Source: Aphanocapsa sp. GSE-SYN-MK-11-07L (GTDB lineage: Bacteria > Cyanobacteriota > Cyanobacteriia > Thermosynechococcales > Thermosynechococcaceae). Taken from it: a DNA stretch of 45,247 bases. Position numbers and translations under genes: made by a program. Shown here piece after piece: positions 8,887-17,931 of the stretch (its first letter is position 1; every line of letters begins with the position of its first letter). Below the pieces are notes generated by a model, which did not search any database, was not told the origin of the DNA, and saw only the letters and a list, made by a program, of their open reading frames with translations. The DNA lies in the NCBI GenBank assembly GCA_019359715.1, contig JAHHGS010000101.1, forward strand, positions 1-45,247, read 5' to 3'.

Positions 8887-9519
8887 ATGCAAGGCTCTAT
8901 TGCTGACTCCTCTCAACCTATAACTGAGGCTACGATCGCCCCGACCGCGATCGCCCATGCCCACGAAGCTCACCCTGATTTTCGGGTCTGGGGACTGTTG
9001 ACATTTTTGATTTCAGAATCACTAATGTTTGGGGGGCTGTTCGTGACTTACCTTTTCTTACGGGGTGAAGCGGCGGTTTGGCCGCCGGAGGGCACAGAAG
9101 TTGAGCTATTGCTGCCTACGATCAACACGATTATTCTGGTTTCCAGCAGCTTCGTGATTCACTTGGGCGACACCGCAATCAAGAAAAATGATCTGGCTGG
9201 CATGCGGCGCTGGTATTGGGTAACGGCTCTGATGGGAGCTACTTTCCTAGGCGGTCAAGCCTATGAGTACTACACCCTCGGCTACGGGCTGACGACCAAT
9301 ATTTTCTCGAATTGCTTCTACGTCATGACCGGCTTCCACGGTTTGCACGTCTTCATTGGCTTACTGCTGATTTTGGGGGTACTCTGGCGATCGCGGCGAT
9401 CCGGTCACTACGGCAGTCATCACCATGTCGGAATTGAAATGGCAGAAATTTACTGGCACTTCGTCGATATTATCTGGATTGTTTTGTTCAGCCTGATTTA
9501 CATTTTGACTCTGTTTTAA
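8887..9519 (+). CDS. ctaE: Cytochrome c oxidase subunit III
   Basis: A 210-residue, five-helix subunit III. Family features include WGLLTFLISESLMFGGLF, the conserved Glu-containing GGQAYEYYTL, TGFHGLHVFIGLLLI and the terminal MAEIYWHFVDIIWIVLFSLIY. I prefer the ATG at 8887, preceded by AGGAAAG, over the in-frame TTG at 8857. It is the last gene of ctaCDE; a strong terminator follows 22 bp after its stop. Confidence 0.97.
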   Translation: MQGSIADSSQPITEATIAPTAIAHAHEAHPDFRVWGLLTFLISESLMFGGLFVTYLFLRGEAAVWPPEGTEVELLLPTINTIILVSSSFVIHLGDTAIKKNDLAGMRRWYWVTALMGATFLGGQAYEYYTLGYGLTTNIFSNCFYVMTGFHGLHVFIGLLLILGVLWRSRRSGHYGSHHHVGIEMAEIYWHFVDIIWIVLFSLIYILTLF

Positions 9520-9541
9520 GTGATCGCAGATTTAACACATG

Positions 9542-9581
9542 CTTAAAAGCGTTCGGAGCAGATGCTCTGAACGCTTTTAAG
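9542..9581. terminator. Bidirectional terminator between ctaE and queC
   Basis: A 40-bp inverted repeat with 19-bp arms (one G-U pair in RNA), beginning CTTAAAAGCGTTC and ending GAACGCTTTTAAG. The A-rich base of one arm becomes the U tract in either direction. It lies between convergent genes, 22 bp from the ctaE stop and 12 bp from the queC stop. Confidence 0.85.
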
Positions 9582-9593
9582 TTGAGCAATCTA

Positions 9594-10280
9594 TTAAACG
9601 TAGGGAATCGGGTCAGTCAGTCCTAGCTCGGCAAAGGCAGCTAAGCGAAGCCGACAGGAATCGCAAGCTCCACAAGCAACGGGATGATTGCCCTCGCTAC
9701 TGCTGTAGCATGACCAGGTTTTAGCCCAGGGCACGCCTAAGCGATCGCCAAGTTGAATAATTTCGGTTTTCTTGAGGTCAATCAACGGCGCCACAATTTG
9801 GATCGGTTGCCCTAATCGCCCCTGTTTTGTGCCCAGTCGATAGACTTCCTGCATGGCTTGGATGTAATCAGGACGGCAATCGGGGTAGCCGGAATAATCC
9901 AAGGCATTTACCCCCAGGTAGACCAAATCAGCCGCGATCGCCTCGGCATACCCCAGTGCAAAGCTCAAGAAAATTGTATTGCGGGCGGGCACATAGGTAA
10001 CTGGAATCTGGCTGCTCATGTCCAATAGGGAACGATTTTGGGGCAGAGCAATGTCTAGATCAGTCAGGGCTGACCCGCCCCACAAACTCAGATTGAACTC
10101 AACAATCTGGTGCTGTTTAACTCCGGCTGAATCAGCAATCGCGATCGCTGAATTTAATTCTTGGCGGTGGCGTTGGTGATAGTCAAACGAAATCGCATAG
10201 CACTCATGCCCGGCTAAGCGAGCCTGATATAAAACTGTGGACGAATCTAGCCCGCCCGATAGCAAAACAACCGCTTTCAC
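9594..10280 (-). CDS. queC: 7-cyano-7-deazaguanine synthase QueC
   Basis: Converts 7-carboxy-7-deazaguanine to preQ0 with ATP and ammonia, in queuosine/deazapurine synthesis. The ATP pyrophosphatase loop SGGLDSST is at residues 8-15. The C-terminal zinc site reads CYSSSEG...CGACDSCRLR. Length (228 aa) is typical. It stands alone here; no other que gene is present in the window. Confidence 0.97.
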   Translation of the reverse strand: MKAVVLLSGGLDSSTVLYQARLAGHECYAISFDYHQRHRQELNSAIAIADSAGVKQHQIVEFNLSLWGGSALTDLDIALPQNRSLLDMSSQIPVTYVPARNTIFLSFALGYAEAIAADLVYLGVNALDYSGYPDCRPDYIQAMQEVYRLGTKQGRLGQPIQIVAPLIDLKKTEIIQLGDRLGVPWAKTWSCYSSSEGNHPVACGACDSCRLRLAAFAELGLTDPIPYV

Positions 10281-10414
10281 GCCAGTTTAGTTAATAAAGG
10301 TTTGAAACACGCTAAATTTCTTCATCAGATCAGCAGCCGTGCTAATATCCATCTGGATATTCAATTATACGTACGATAATTAGACCGCGATCGCGGCAGA
10401 GGATCGGAAAAGCA

Positions 10415-11491
10415 GTGGAAGACAGTTTATCCCTAGGACACAATATTAGCCGCAGCCATGCCGAACCGATCCGGGTTGGGGTAATTGGGGTCGGCAATAT
10501 GGGGCAACACCACACGCGCGTCCTCAGCTTGCTCAAAGACGTAGAACTGATTGGGATCGCTGATCTCAACCTGGAACGGGGGATCGACACTGCCAGTAAA
10601 TATCGTGTCCGCTTTTTTGAAGATTACCGTGACCTGTTGCCCTATGTGGATGCGGTCTGTGTGGCAGTTCCGACCCGCCAGCACCATGAAGTTGGCTTAA
10701 CCTGCTTGCAGTCCGGTGTGCATGTTTTAATTGAAAAACCGATCGCCGCCAGCATTAGCGAAGCCGAATCATTGGTCAACGCCGCCGCTGCCTGCCAATG
10801 CATTTTGCAAGTGGGGCACATTGAGCGATTTAACCCCGCCTTTCAGGAACTGAGTAAAGTCCTGACCACCGAGGAAATTTTGGCTCTGGAAGCCCATCGG
10901 ATGAGTCCCTACACTGATCGGGCCAACGATGTCTCTGTGGTCTTGGATTTAATGATTCACGACATTGACCTCCTGTTGGAGCTAGCTGCATCGCCCGTGG
11001 TTAAGTTAACGGCCAGCGGCAGTCAGGGCAGCCATTCCGGCTATTTAGACTATGTGACAGCCACCCTGGGCTTCGCGAGTGGGATTGTCGCCACTTTGAC
11101 TGCCAGCAAAGTCACTCACCGTAAGCTGCGGCGGATTGCTGCCCATTGTAAAGACTCCCTGACAGAAGCCGATTTTCTCAACAACGAAATTTTGATTCAT
11201 CGCCAAACAACGGCAAGCTGCCGAGCAGATTATGGGCAAGTCCTCTATCGCCAAGATGGACTAATCGAAAAAGTCTACACCAGCAATATTGAGCCTCTGC
11301 ACGCCGAGCTAGAGCATTTTGTCCAGTGCGTGCGCGGCGGCGAGCAGCCTTCGGTTGGGGGTGAGCAAGCCCTAAAAGCCCTCCGCCTGGCCAGTTATAT
11401 TGAGCAAATGGCGCTCGACGGCAAACCTTGGCCAGAAGAAAGTTGGCACTATGCCGGTGAGGCTTTTCAGCCTAAAACGGCACTAATGTAG
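10415..11491 (+). CDS. Gfo/Idh/MocA-family oxidoreductase
   Basis: An NAD(P)-dependent sugar or cyclitol dehydrogenase. The Rossmann nucleotide loop is VGVIGVGNMGQHH at about residues 22-34, and the family's EKP lysine lies in GVHVLIEKPIA (about residue 108). The C-terminal alpha/beta domain contains VLDLMIHDIDLLLEL. The start is a GTG at 10415, with a weak AGAGGATCGGAA upstream. 358 residues, normal size. The substrate cannot be assigned; it stands alone between queC (divergent) and a small membrane protein. Confidence 0.9.
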   Translation: MEDSLSLGHNISRSHAEPIRVGVIGVGNMGQHHTRVLSLLKDVELIGIADLNLERGIDTASKYRVRFFEDYRDLLPYVDAVCVAVPTRQHHEVGLTCLQSGVHVLIEKPIAASISEAESLVNAAAACQCILQVGHIERFNPAFQELSKVLTTEEILALEAHRMSPYTDRANDVSVVLDLMIHDIDLLLELAASPVVKLTASGSQGSHSGYLDYVTATLGFASGIVATLTASKVTHRKLRRIAAHCKDSLTEADFLNNEILIHRQTTASCRADYGQVLYRQDGLIEKVYTSNIEPLHAELEHFVQCVRGGEQPSVGGEQALKALRLASYIEQMALDGKPWPEESWHYAGEAFQPKTALM

Positions 11492-11626
11492 AAACCAAGC
11501 TCGCAAACAAAGTTTGCACTAAACGTAAAGTTGATTTTAGATTGTCTCTCTAGCAGAGAGGTTAGGATAAACACGGATTGTTTGTGAAGTCCTGTTTACT
11601 CTTTCAAAAGCAAGGATTAAAGACCT

Positions 11627-11770
11627 ATGTCAGCTGACTTTGATCGCGGCATCATGAAATTTAAGGGAGCCGATAGCCCTCTGGCGATCGCCATTTCTTC
11701 GGTCATTGTCCTGGGTTCGATTGGGCTTTTGGTCTGGTGGGCGCTAGGTTCCGCCTACGTCTTGCAGTAA
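11627..11770 (+). CDS. Small single-helix membrane protein
   Basis: A 47-residue ORF: a polar N-terminus (MSADFDRGIMKFKGADSPL) followed by one hydrophobic helix, IAISSVIVLGSIGLLVWWAL, and a short SAYVLQ tail. AAGGA precedes the ATG. Cyanobacteria have many such one-helix photosystem-associated proteins; an association with photosystem II or the thylakoid is plausible but inferred, and I cannot name it with certainty. Upstream are two short inverted repeats (11503-11517, GCAAAC-AAA-GTTTGC; 11546-11560, CTCTCT-AGC-AGAGAG). Confidence 0.7.
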   Translation: MSADFDRGIMKFKGADSPLAIAISSVIVLGSIGLLVWWALGSAYVLQ

Positions 11771-11804
11771 TTTTGATTCGATTGTTTTTTATTGGCGGCT
11801 GATC

Positions 11805-12272
11805 ATGGTAGAACGTCCGATTAAGAGGTCTGAGCAAACTCCCTCAGCCTTGTCTCAAGATCCAGAAGCGGCTTCTGGCCAACGCAACGATCGCCGCGAC
11901 CGCAAAAAAGGCAAGGGCGATCGTAAAGGGGAGCAGGAAAAGCCTCCCGTTAACCTGGCTCTGATGCGGGGCCCCCGACCCAGACCCGAAAAACCCGTTG
12001 TGGAAGAGCCGGCAGAGTTGATCGAGAGCATCGCCGAAGCCTCGGATGTTGAGTCTTCAGAAGCTTTGGAAACTGTCGAAACAGTTACAGCCTCCTCCGA
12101 CATTGAGCCAACAGAAGCTGCGTCAATTGCTGAAATGGTGGAAATTTCTGAAGTGAATCCGTCAAAAGCTACGCCAATCGCCGAAGCAATTGAAGCTTTT
12201 GAAGTCGAGCCGTCGGAAGTTGCGCCAGTTGCTGAAAAAACGGAAGTTGCTGTTGAAGCAGCAGAAGTGTAA
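11805..12272 (+). CDS. Low-complexity acidic protein with conserved LALMRGPRP motif
   Basis: 155 residues in two parts. The N-terminal half is basic (RRDRKKGKGDRKG) and ends in the short segment PVNLALMRGPRPRPEKP, which I recognise as recurrent in cyanobacterial hypotheticals. The C-terminal half is a disordered Glu/Ala/Ser/Val-rich run with degenerate repeats of about 15-20 residues (SEV, SEA, EPSEV). No enzyme motif. It follows the small membrane protein by 34 bp and converges with comF, the stops being 9 bp apart. Function unknown. Confidence 0.7.
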   Translation: MVERPIKRSEQTPSALSQDPEAASGQRNDRRDRKKGKGDRKGEQEKPPVNLALMRGPRPRPEKPVVEEPAELIESIAEASDVESSEALETVETVTASSDIEPTEAASIAEMVEISEVNPSKATPIAEAIEAFEVEPSEVAPVAEKTEVAVEAAEV

Positions 12273-12281
12273 TCGCAGCCT

Positions 12282-12965
12282 TCAAGCATGAGGGCTGAGG
12301 CTGATTGCCGCCGCTGCCACTCCATAGACCTGAATTCCGGCTTGGCGAAGCGTCGCGATTGCTGAGCGGGCGGTAGCGCCCGTCGTATAAATATCATCTA
12401 GGAGCAGGACAGGTTGACCAGGAAGCTGGTTTGAGCAATCTGGCCCGAGAGCAAATGCCCCTTGCAGGTTTTGCTGGCGATCGCCTTTAGACAAATTGGC
12501 CTGGGCCAGGGTAGAGCGCCTTCGGATCAGTCCGTGGGGGCAGAGGGGCAAATTGGTGATCCGGCAGAAGCTACGAGCAATTATTTCTGCCTGATTAAAT
12601 CCACGGGCTTGCAGTTTTTCAGGATGTAACGGAATTGGGATGACTAGCAGCTTGGCAGGAGTGGCGAGTTGAAGCTGATGGTCTAGCCATGCGCCTGCCA
12701 ACCCTTTGCCTAAAGCCCAACCTAAGCGGGGCTGCTGGCGGTATTTGAGGGCAGCGATCGCTCGTCGCATTGCTCCATCGTAATTTCCCCAGGCAAAAAC
12801 TCTTGGATTAGCCTGCCATAAAGAAATTGGATTGCTGATTTGGCAAGACTGCACCTGATGCCAACAGTCTGAGCAGAGGTCGTTGGCACTCGATCGCTGA
12901 CAGAGTGGACAAGGGGCTTGGAAAAGAAACGGCAATAGCCGTTGCAGACGATTTGATCGATTCAC
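12282..12965 (-). CDS. comF: ComF-family phosphoribosyltransferase-like protein
   Basis: An N-terminal zinc finger (CPLCQRSSANDLCSDC, residues 19-34) is fused to a phosphoribosyltransferase-fold domain whose PRPP loop is VLLLDDIYTTGAT (near residue 186). ComF/GntX proteins act in uptake or use of transforming DNA; in naturally competent cyanobacteria comF is needed for transformation. The 227-residue length is standard and the ATG is immediately preceded by a poor ribosome site. Monocistronic. Confidence 0.92.
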   Translation of the reverse strand: MNRSNRLQRLLPFLFQAPCPLCQRSSANDLCSDCWHQVQSCQISNPISLWQANPRVFAWGNYDGAMRRAIAALKYRQQPRLGWALGKGLAGAWLDHQLQLATPAKLLVIPIPLHPEKLQARGFNQAEIIARSFCRITNLPLCPHGLIRRRSTLAQANLSKGDRQQNLQGAFALGPDCSNQLPGQPVLLLDDIYTTGATARSAIATLRQAGIQVYGVAAAAISLSPHA

Positions 12966-13306
12966 ATTTAAATTCGCGTTGGCGGTTTAGTCAGCGGGTG
13001 ATTCTAAACTTGTCATGATGAGCAGGAAAGCCCAAGCTACTCACAATCATGACTTGAATCCTACGATGAGTCTGTCAACTTTATTTTGATCAGTTTTGCT
13101 CCGGTACTCCTCAGGCAACTGCTGTTTTGGAAAATATTTCTATGGTTACTGCTGTTTGCTTGATTCTGTAGTTAAACTATGTTGACTGTGGTGTGGAGCA
13201 TCGTGCAAGCGCCCATTTGAAATGCCATTCAGCCGGTTACTTAATTTTGATCAATGCAAAACCCGGCTCGTCAGGTGCCTTCAACTCAACTCTTGAGCAG
13301 GTTGTG
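12966..13306 (+). promoter_or_regulatory. Divergent comF / PEP-synthase-like intergenic region
   Basis: About 340 bp with no gene. A candidate sigma-70 promoter for the rightward gene is TTGCTT at 13156-13161, a 16-bp spacer, and TATGTT at 13178-13183. A transcript from here would begin just before or at the upstream GTG at 13193, which argues for a downstream translation start. Confidence 0.3.
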
Positions 13307-15607
13307 GTGGATCGATTTTTGTGGCTGGATCAGATTCATGCGATCGCCGAACCCTGGGTCGGTTCTGAAATTGTTGCTTTAGGTCAATTAGCCCAAGCTG
13401 GCTTACCCGTTGAGCAGGGGTTTGTGATCTCAGCCCAGGTACTGACCGGGTTGTTAGCCGAAATTTCTGAACCGCTATTTGCCAATTTTCCCGGCTTAGA
13501 TTTAGAACAGCCGCAGCAATTACAGGCGATCGCCCGCACTCTCCAGCAGGCGATCCAAGCTGCGCCTTTGCCGCCAGCTTGGTTGACTCAAATCGAAGCG
13601 GCAATTTCCGAGTTGGCAACCGAAGTCCTCAGTCTGCGCCCGTTTTTATGGATTGCTGAGGCTGAATGTCTAACCCAGCAAAGTTTGCTTCAGACTCAGT
13701 TTTGCTGGCGACAGTTGGACTCGATCCAGCCAGCCCTCAAGCAGCTTTGGGCTGACCTCTACCAAGCTAAAAACTTGCTGGTTTGGCAGCATACTGGCAA
13801 TTCGCTCGCCCAAGTGAGGCTGGCAATTTTAGTTCAACCCGTCCACTCAGCCCAAGCGGCTGGCCTTGTCCGCCCTGATCGCGAAGGCTGGCAAATTGAG
13901 TCTAGCTATGGGCTAGGTGATGTGATTTCACTGGGGGAGGTAATTCCCGATCGCTACCAACTAGATCGGAGTGCTGCCGCGATTCAGCAGCGAACGTTGG
14001 GACAAAAGACTTATGTCCATGCCCCCGCAGATTCGGATCAATCGGAAGCGTGCATTGCTGGCTTGCCCTTTGCCGCTAGCGATCAGTTTGCTCTGTCTGA
14101 GGTGCAGCTTCAGCAACTGATGGGCTTAATTCCGAAAGTCCAACCTCAGTTGGGGGATAAGTATGGGTGGACATGGGCTTGGCAGCAGATCCAGGTAGAC
14201 GATTCGCCTCAGCTTGAATTGCGGATCTTGGAGGTGACTCAAACTAGAATTCCAGCGGCGATCGCCAAACGTCCTGCCGCTAATCGATCCAAATCTCACC
14301 TGCTCAAGATTGGGCAGGGAATTGCCGCTGCTAGCGGGCAGGCGATCGCTAAGGCGCTGATCCTGAGTGATGCAGCTCTGGCTCCGGCGACTCCACCGAT
14401 CGGAAAAGTTTTAGTCGTGTCTAGCTTTCAGCCCGAATGGCTGCCCTGGTTGAAACAGTCGGCTGGCATCATTTGCGAAACGGGCGGCATGACCAGTCAC
14501 GGGGCAATTATGGCGCGGGAACTCGGCATTCCGGCGGTCGTTGGCATGGCGGGGGCAACGACTCAAATTGCTGACGGCAAACTGGTTTTACTCGATGGTG
14601 AGCAGGGGCAGGTCTATGAGTTTACTGGCGATCGCCCCCCGCCCCCAATTTTGACCCCTCGTCCCTTAGCTGTCCCATCTGACTATCTGCCCCTTGGCGG
14701 ACAGCTCACGACTCAACTGCTGGTCAATCTGAGTCAAACCTACGCGCTAGCTTCCGCTCAAACCCTACCTGTGAGCGGTGTGGGGTTGCTGCGCTCAGAA
14801 GTGATTTTGCCGGAGGTGCTGCAATACCATCACCCAGACCTGTGGCTGCGCCAGGGGCGGCAAGCGGAAATTGTCGCCGGTTTGGCAGCTCAAATCCAGC
14901 AGTTTGCGGCGGCTTTTCATCCCCGGCCGGTGTTTTACCGGGCCTTAGATTTGCGATCGCATGAGGGCAGAGGGCTGCTGGGGGGACAGCAGTTTGAACC
15001 AGCAGAAGGCAATCCGACCCTGGGGCGGCGAGGGGTATCGCGCTACATCGCTAACCCAGAACTGCTTGACCTCCAATTGGCAGCCCTGCGTCGGGTACAT
15101 CAAGCTGGGTATCCACATCTGCATCTTTTACTCCCGTTTGTCAGGAGCGTAGAAGAATTTGAAGTTTGCCAGCAACGGGTTGATCGGGCTGGACTGTTCA
15201 AAAATTCCCAAATGCAGCTTTGGCTGATGGCAGAGGTGCCATCGGTGCTGTTTTTGTTGCCCAGCTACGTGCGGGCAGGGGTGCAGGGAATCTCGATTGG
15301 CAGCAATGATTTAACCCAACTGCTGTTGGGCATTGATCGAGAGCAGAGCAATTTGGGCGAGCAGCTTGACGAACGCCATCCGGCCGTCAAAGCGGCGATC
15401 GCTCAGTTGATCAAAACCGCTCAAGAACTAGGGATTCCCTGCACAATCTGCGGTGAAGCTCCAGTTCGGCACCCAGAACTTGTGCATTGGCTAGTCGAAC
15501 TTGGGATTACGGGCATTTCAGTTGCCCCAGAGTCGGTATTGGCGACCCAACAGGCGATTTCCGAAGCTGAACAACGAGATCTGATCCAGCCAACCGTTAA
15601 TGATTGA
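13307..15607 (+). CDS. Divergent phosphoenolpyruvate synthase-like protein
   Basis: Layout follows PEP synthase: an N-terminal PPDK/ATP-grasp region, a swivelling PEP-utilizing domain with the phospho-histidine loop GGMTSHGAIMARELGIPAVVG, and a C-terminal TIM-barrel PEP/pyruvate domain with GVGLLRSE, RALDLRSHEG and GISIGSNDLTQLLLGIDRE. The usual N-terminal ATP-grasp motif (RSSATAED) is not recognisable, so synthesis of PEP from ATP and pyruvate is doubtful. The start is taken at a GTG at 13307, matching the VDRFLWLDQI start of homologues. The frame is open to a GTG at 13193 but those 38 residues look non-coding. Confidence 0.75.
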   Translation: MDRFLWLDQIHAIAEPWVGSEIVALGQLAQAGLPVEQGFVISAQVLTGLLAEISEPLFANFPGLDLEQPQQLQAIARTLQQAIQAAPLPPAWLTQIEAAISELATEVLSLRPFLWIAEAECLTQQSLLQTQFCWRQLDSIQPALKQLWADLYQAKNLLVWQHTGNSLAQVRLAILVQPVHSAQAAGLVRPDREGWQIESSYGLGDVISLGEVIPDRYQLDRSAAAIQQRTLGQKTYVHAPADSDQSEACIAGLPFAASDQFALSEVQLQQLMGLIPKVQPQLGDKYGWTWAWQQIQVDDSPQLELRILEVTQTRIPAAIAKRPAANRSKSHLLKIGQGIAAASGQAIAKALILSDAALAPATPPIGKVLVVSSFQPEWLPWLKQSAGIICETGGMTSHGAIMARELGIPAVVGMAGATTQIADGKLVLLDGEQGQVYEFTGDRPPPPILTPRPLAVPSDYLPLGGQLTTQLLVNLSQTYALASAQTLPVSGVGLLRSEVILPEVLQYHHPDLWLRQGRQAEIVAGLAAQIQQFAAAFHPRPVFYRALDLRSHEGRGLLGGQQFEPAEGNPTLGRRGVSRYIANPELLDLQLAALRRVHQAGYPHLHLLLPFVRSVEEFEVCQQRVDRAGLFKNSQMQLWLMAEVPSVLFLLPSYVRAGVQGISIGSNDLTQLLLGIDREQSNLGEQLDERHPAVKAAIAQLIKTAQELGIPCTICGEAPVRHPELVHWLVELGITGISVAPESVLATQQAISEAEQRDLIQPTVND

Positions 15608-15756
15608 AATAAATTCTGTTTGAAATAAAATAGCAGCCCGATTAAGATTGCTAGCCGAATCGAATCCTTAAATCGACCCAAAATTAGCGGGTTAGAAAAG
15701 AAAAACCCTTGTGATAGCGCTGCCACTCAAAATTATGATCTTGCCGGGTCTTGCAC

Positions 15757-17220
15757 TTACGGAGAAGCTGGGGGCACAGATTCTGGGTTTGAGTTTTGTG
15801 GATCGACATCTGGTGGCACTTCTGGCGGCATTTCAACGGGTGGCAAAGGAGTTGGCTCGCTTGGAGTCGGTGTAATGATGACTTCAGGCGTGGGAGAAGC
15901 AGGACTTGGGGTCGGGCTGGGGGAAGGCGAAGGGGCAACCGTTGACTCTGGCGAAGGACTAGGCGTCGGTATTAGCGCCGGAGTGGGTGTAGGGGTCGGC
16001 GTCAGCTGAGGGGTAACAATGGGCGGCTCAGTTACTGGTGGAGCGGTTTGAATTGGCGGGTCATAGGTCGGTGACTCAGGGTAGCTGGGGCGATCGCGGG
16101 TGGGAAACACCTCGTCTTGTTTCTGAAAAGGAGCAACGGGTTGCCCAGACTGCCCAAATCGCAAAAATAAACCTATCCCCGCCCCAATCGCCGCTGCGCC
16201 AACCGCAACCGCGATCAGGGCGGGTATCAGCGATCGCGACGGTTTAGGAGAGCGAGTTTGAATTCGAGAACCGCGGGAGTTGGTTTGGACTCTTGGTTGA
16301 ACTGCTGGCGGGTGGGCAGCAACGGCCGGTTGCTGCACCTGCTGAACCCGACGCTGTGGGGGCAGAACAATCACTGTCGCGCCCGTCCGGTTGGGGCCGG
16401 TCGAACGCGGATGAGCAGGCGTCAGCAGGGCCAGCCAACTGGCGATGGTTTGGGGGCGTTGACTGGCCTCCATCGCCATCCCCTGTAAAATCGCATCCTG
16501 CACACCAGCGCTAACCTGCGGGTTGAGTTGCCTCAGATCCTCTAGCGGAATTCGATCGCGGAGGGCAGATGCCACCGGCGGCTTCCCGGCCAACAGGGCG
16601 TAGAGGGTGGCAGCCAAGGCATAAATATCGGTGGCTGGCGTCCAACTATGCCGAGGCAGATATTGCTCAATCGGTGCGTATCCGGCTGACAGCAGACCGG
16701 TATTCGTTTCCGCCACGCCTGGCGTAAAGGCACGGGCAATCCCAAAATCAATCAGCACGACTGAATCAGTCGCTTCCCGCAGAATGATATTCTCTGGCTT
16801 GACATCGCGGTGCAGCAGCCCTTGTTCATGGATCAACTGCAAGGCAGCCCCAACTTGGCGAATGTAGTGAATCGCCTGGGTTTCAGACAGCGGGTTGCGA
16901 TCGGCAAGCTCAGCCAAGGTTTGCCCAGGAATGTAATCCATGACAATAAACGGCAGACCTTGCTCCCCAAAGAAATCGATCACTCGGACAATATTGGTGT
17001 GCTGAAATTTAGCCAAGCAGCGAGCTTCGGCAATAAACCGCTCTTGGAGCTGGTCAAAGTCTTTTTGATTGTGCAGACCAGCATTTAGGGTTTTAATCAC
17101 AACCACTTGGTGCAGCAGAGTATGAGTTGCCCGATAGGTAACGCCAAATCCTCCTTGGTTCAGGAGTTGGTCTAGCCGGTACTTGCCGCCTTGCAGAGTT
17201 GCGCCAACAATTAGCTTCAT
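15757..17220 (-). CDS. Membrane-anchored serine/threonine protein kinase
   Basis: A Hanks-type kinase domain spans about residues 10-265: glycine loop [12 protein letters not shown], lysine in VVIKTL, catalytic loop [12 protein letters not shown] as IDFGIARAF, and activation-segment [11 protein letters not shown] basic linker leads to one transmembrane helix (about 333-355), then about 130 residues of proline-rich TP/SP repeats outside the cytoplasm. No PASTA or WD repeats. Cyanobacterial kinases of this design occur in multiple paralogues with unknown ligands. Monocistronic or with the neighbouring 206-residue protein (78 bp away). Confidence 0.93.
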   Translation of the reverse strand: MKLIVGATLQGGKYRLDQLLNQGGFGVTYRATHTLLHQVVVIKTLNAGLHNQKDFDQLQERFIAEARCLAKFQHTNIVRVIDFFGEQGLPFIVMDYIPGQTLAELADRNPLSETQAIHYIRQVGAALQLIHEQGLLHRDVKPENIILREATDSVVLIDFGIARAFTPGVAETNTGLLSAGYAPIEQYLPRHSWTPATDIYALAATLYALLAGKPPVASALRDRIPLEDLRQLNPQVSAGVQDAILQGMAMEASQRPQTIASWLALLTPAHPRSTGPNRTGATVIVLPPQRRVQQVQQPAVAAHPPAVQPRVQTNSRGSRIQTRSPKPSRSLIPALIAVAVGAAAIGAGIGLFLRFGQSGQPVAPFQKQDEVFPTRDRPSYPESPTYDPPIQTAPPVTEPPIVTPQLTPTPTPTPALIPTPSPSPESTVAPSPSPSPTPSPASPTPEVIITPTPSEPTPLPPVEMPPEVPPDVDPQNSNPESVPPASP

Positions 17221-17298
17221 ACACTCAACGGTTGTGATTAATCTTCAAATATAACTTCCCAGGGTTGGTGTCATGCAGACATCAGCAGCGATCGGGAA

Positions 17299-17919
17299 TT
17301 AAGGGGTTGGAAAATCGAGCGGAGATTCAGGTGGACTAGGTATCTCTGGACTGGGTATTTCTGGACTGGGCATTTCCGGCTGGGGCTGTTTCTGGTTAAG
17401 GGTAAGCGTCACCAGGGTGTAGCCCAAATAGGCTGGCAAAACAATCGTTAAAGCCAGAATCAGCAGACTGCCGAGGGTACTCCAACTGTACCTTGAGCCA
17501 TAGAAGCAACGGTAGGGATCATATTTAGACTGAGTCGGCTGATCTCGCAAAAACATCGGGCGCTTAAACCGCAGTCGCTGATCATCCAGCTTCTCTAGCA
17601 AAATCCAGCCGGCTTCAGCCTCTTCATCGCAGACTTGTTTGAGCAATTTCGGATTGTCAAACAGCTTAGACTGGGCCCGTAAAATCTTGAACTCCCAGCC
17701 CAGCGATCGCAGATCAGGCTTGCTGGTCGCTGGCTCATCCTTGGCGATAGGATCAGCTTTTGGGACAGGATCATCTTTTGACTGATAGAGGGTCAAGATT
17801 TCTTCTTCCTCTTGCTCTACGACCTGGAGGTGCTGCCGCCAACGCACCCATTGGGCAGCGAGCAGGGCTTGCCATCCCAAACTACCTGTAAACAGACTCA
17901 ACACCATTATTTGAATCAT
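17299..17919 (-). CDS. Conserved two-helix membrane protein
   Basis: 206 residues. An N-terminal hydrophobic segment (residues 3-24) is followed by an acidic linker, then a conserved cytoplasmic core LGWEFKILRA...LLKQVCDEEAEAGWILLEKLDDQRLRFKRP that I know only as a cyanobacterial hypothetical family. A second helix lies near 150-172 and a tail has three PEIPSP-type repeats. It lies between ribD and the kinase on the same strand, 12 bp after ribD, so the three could be cotranscribed. Function unknown. Confidence 0.7.
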   Translation of the reverse strand: MIQIMVLSLFTGSLGWQALLAAQWVRWRQHLQVVEQEEEEILTLYQSKDDPVPKADPIAKDEPATSKPDLRSLGWEFKILRAQSKLFDNPKLLKQVCDEEAEAGWILLEKLDDQRLRFKRPMFLRDQPTQSKYDPYRCFYGSRYSWSTLGSLLILALTIVLPAYLGYTLVTLTLNQKQPQPEMPSPEIPSPEIPSPPESPLDFPTP

Positions 17920-17931
17920 GCTTGTCTGCCT

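Noticed and set aside
11855-12397. Minus-strand ORF of 180 codons antisense to the acidic low-complexity protein
   Set aside because: It is a complement shadow of a Glu/Ala-rich coding region with no motif; the plus-strand gene is preferred for its ribosome site and the LALMRGPRP segment.
13193-13306. N-terminal extension of the PEP-synthase-like frame
   Set aside because: A candidate promoter lies directly at its start, the residues look non-coding and homologues begin near 13307.
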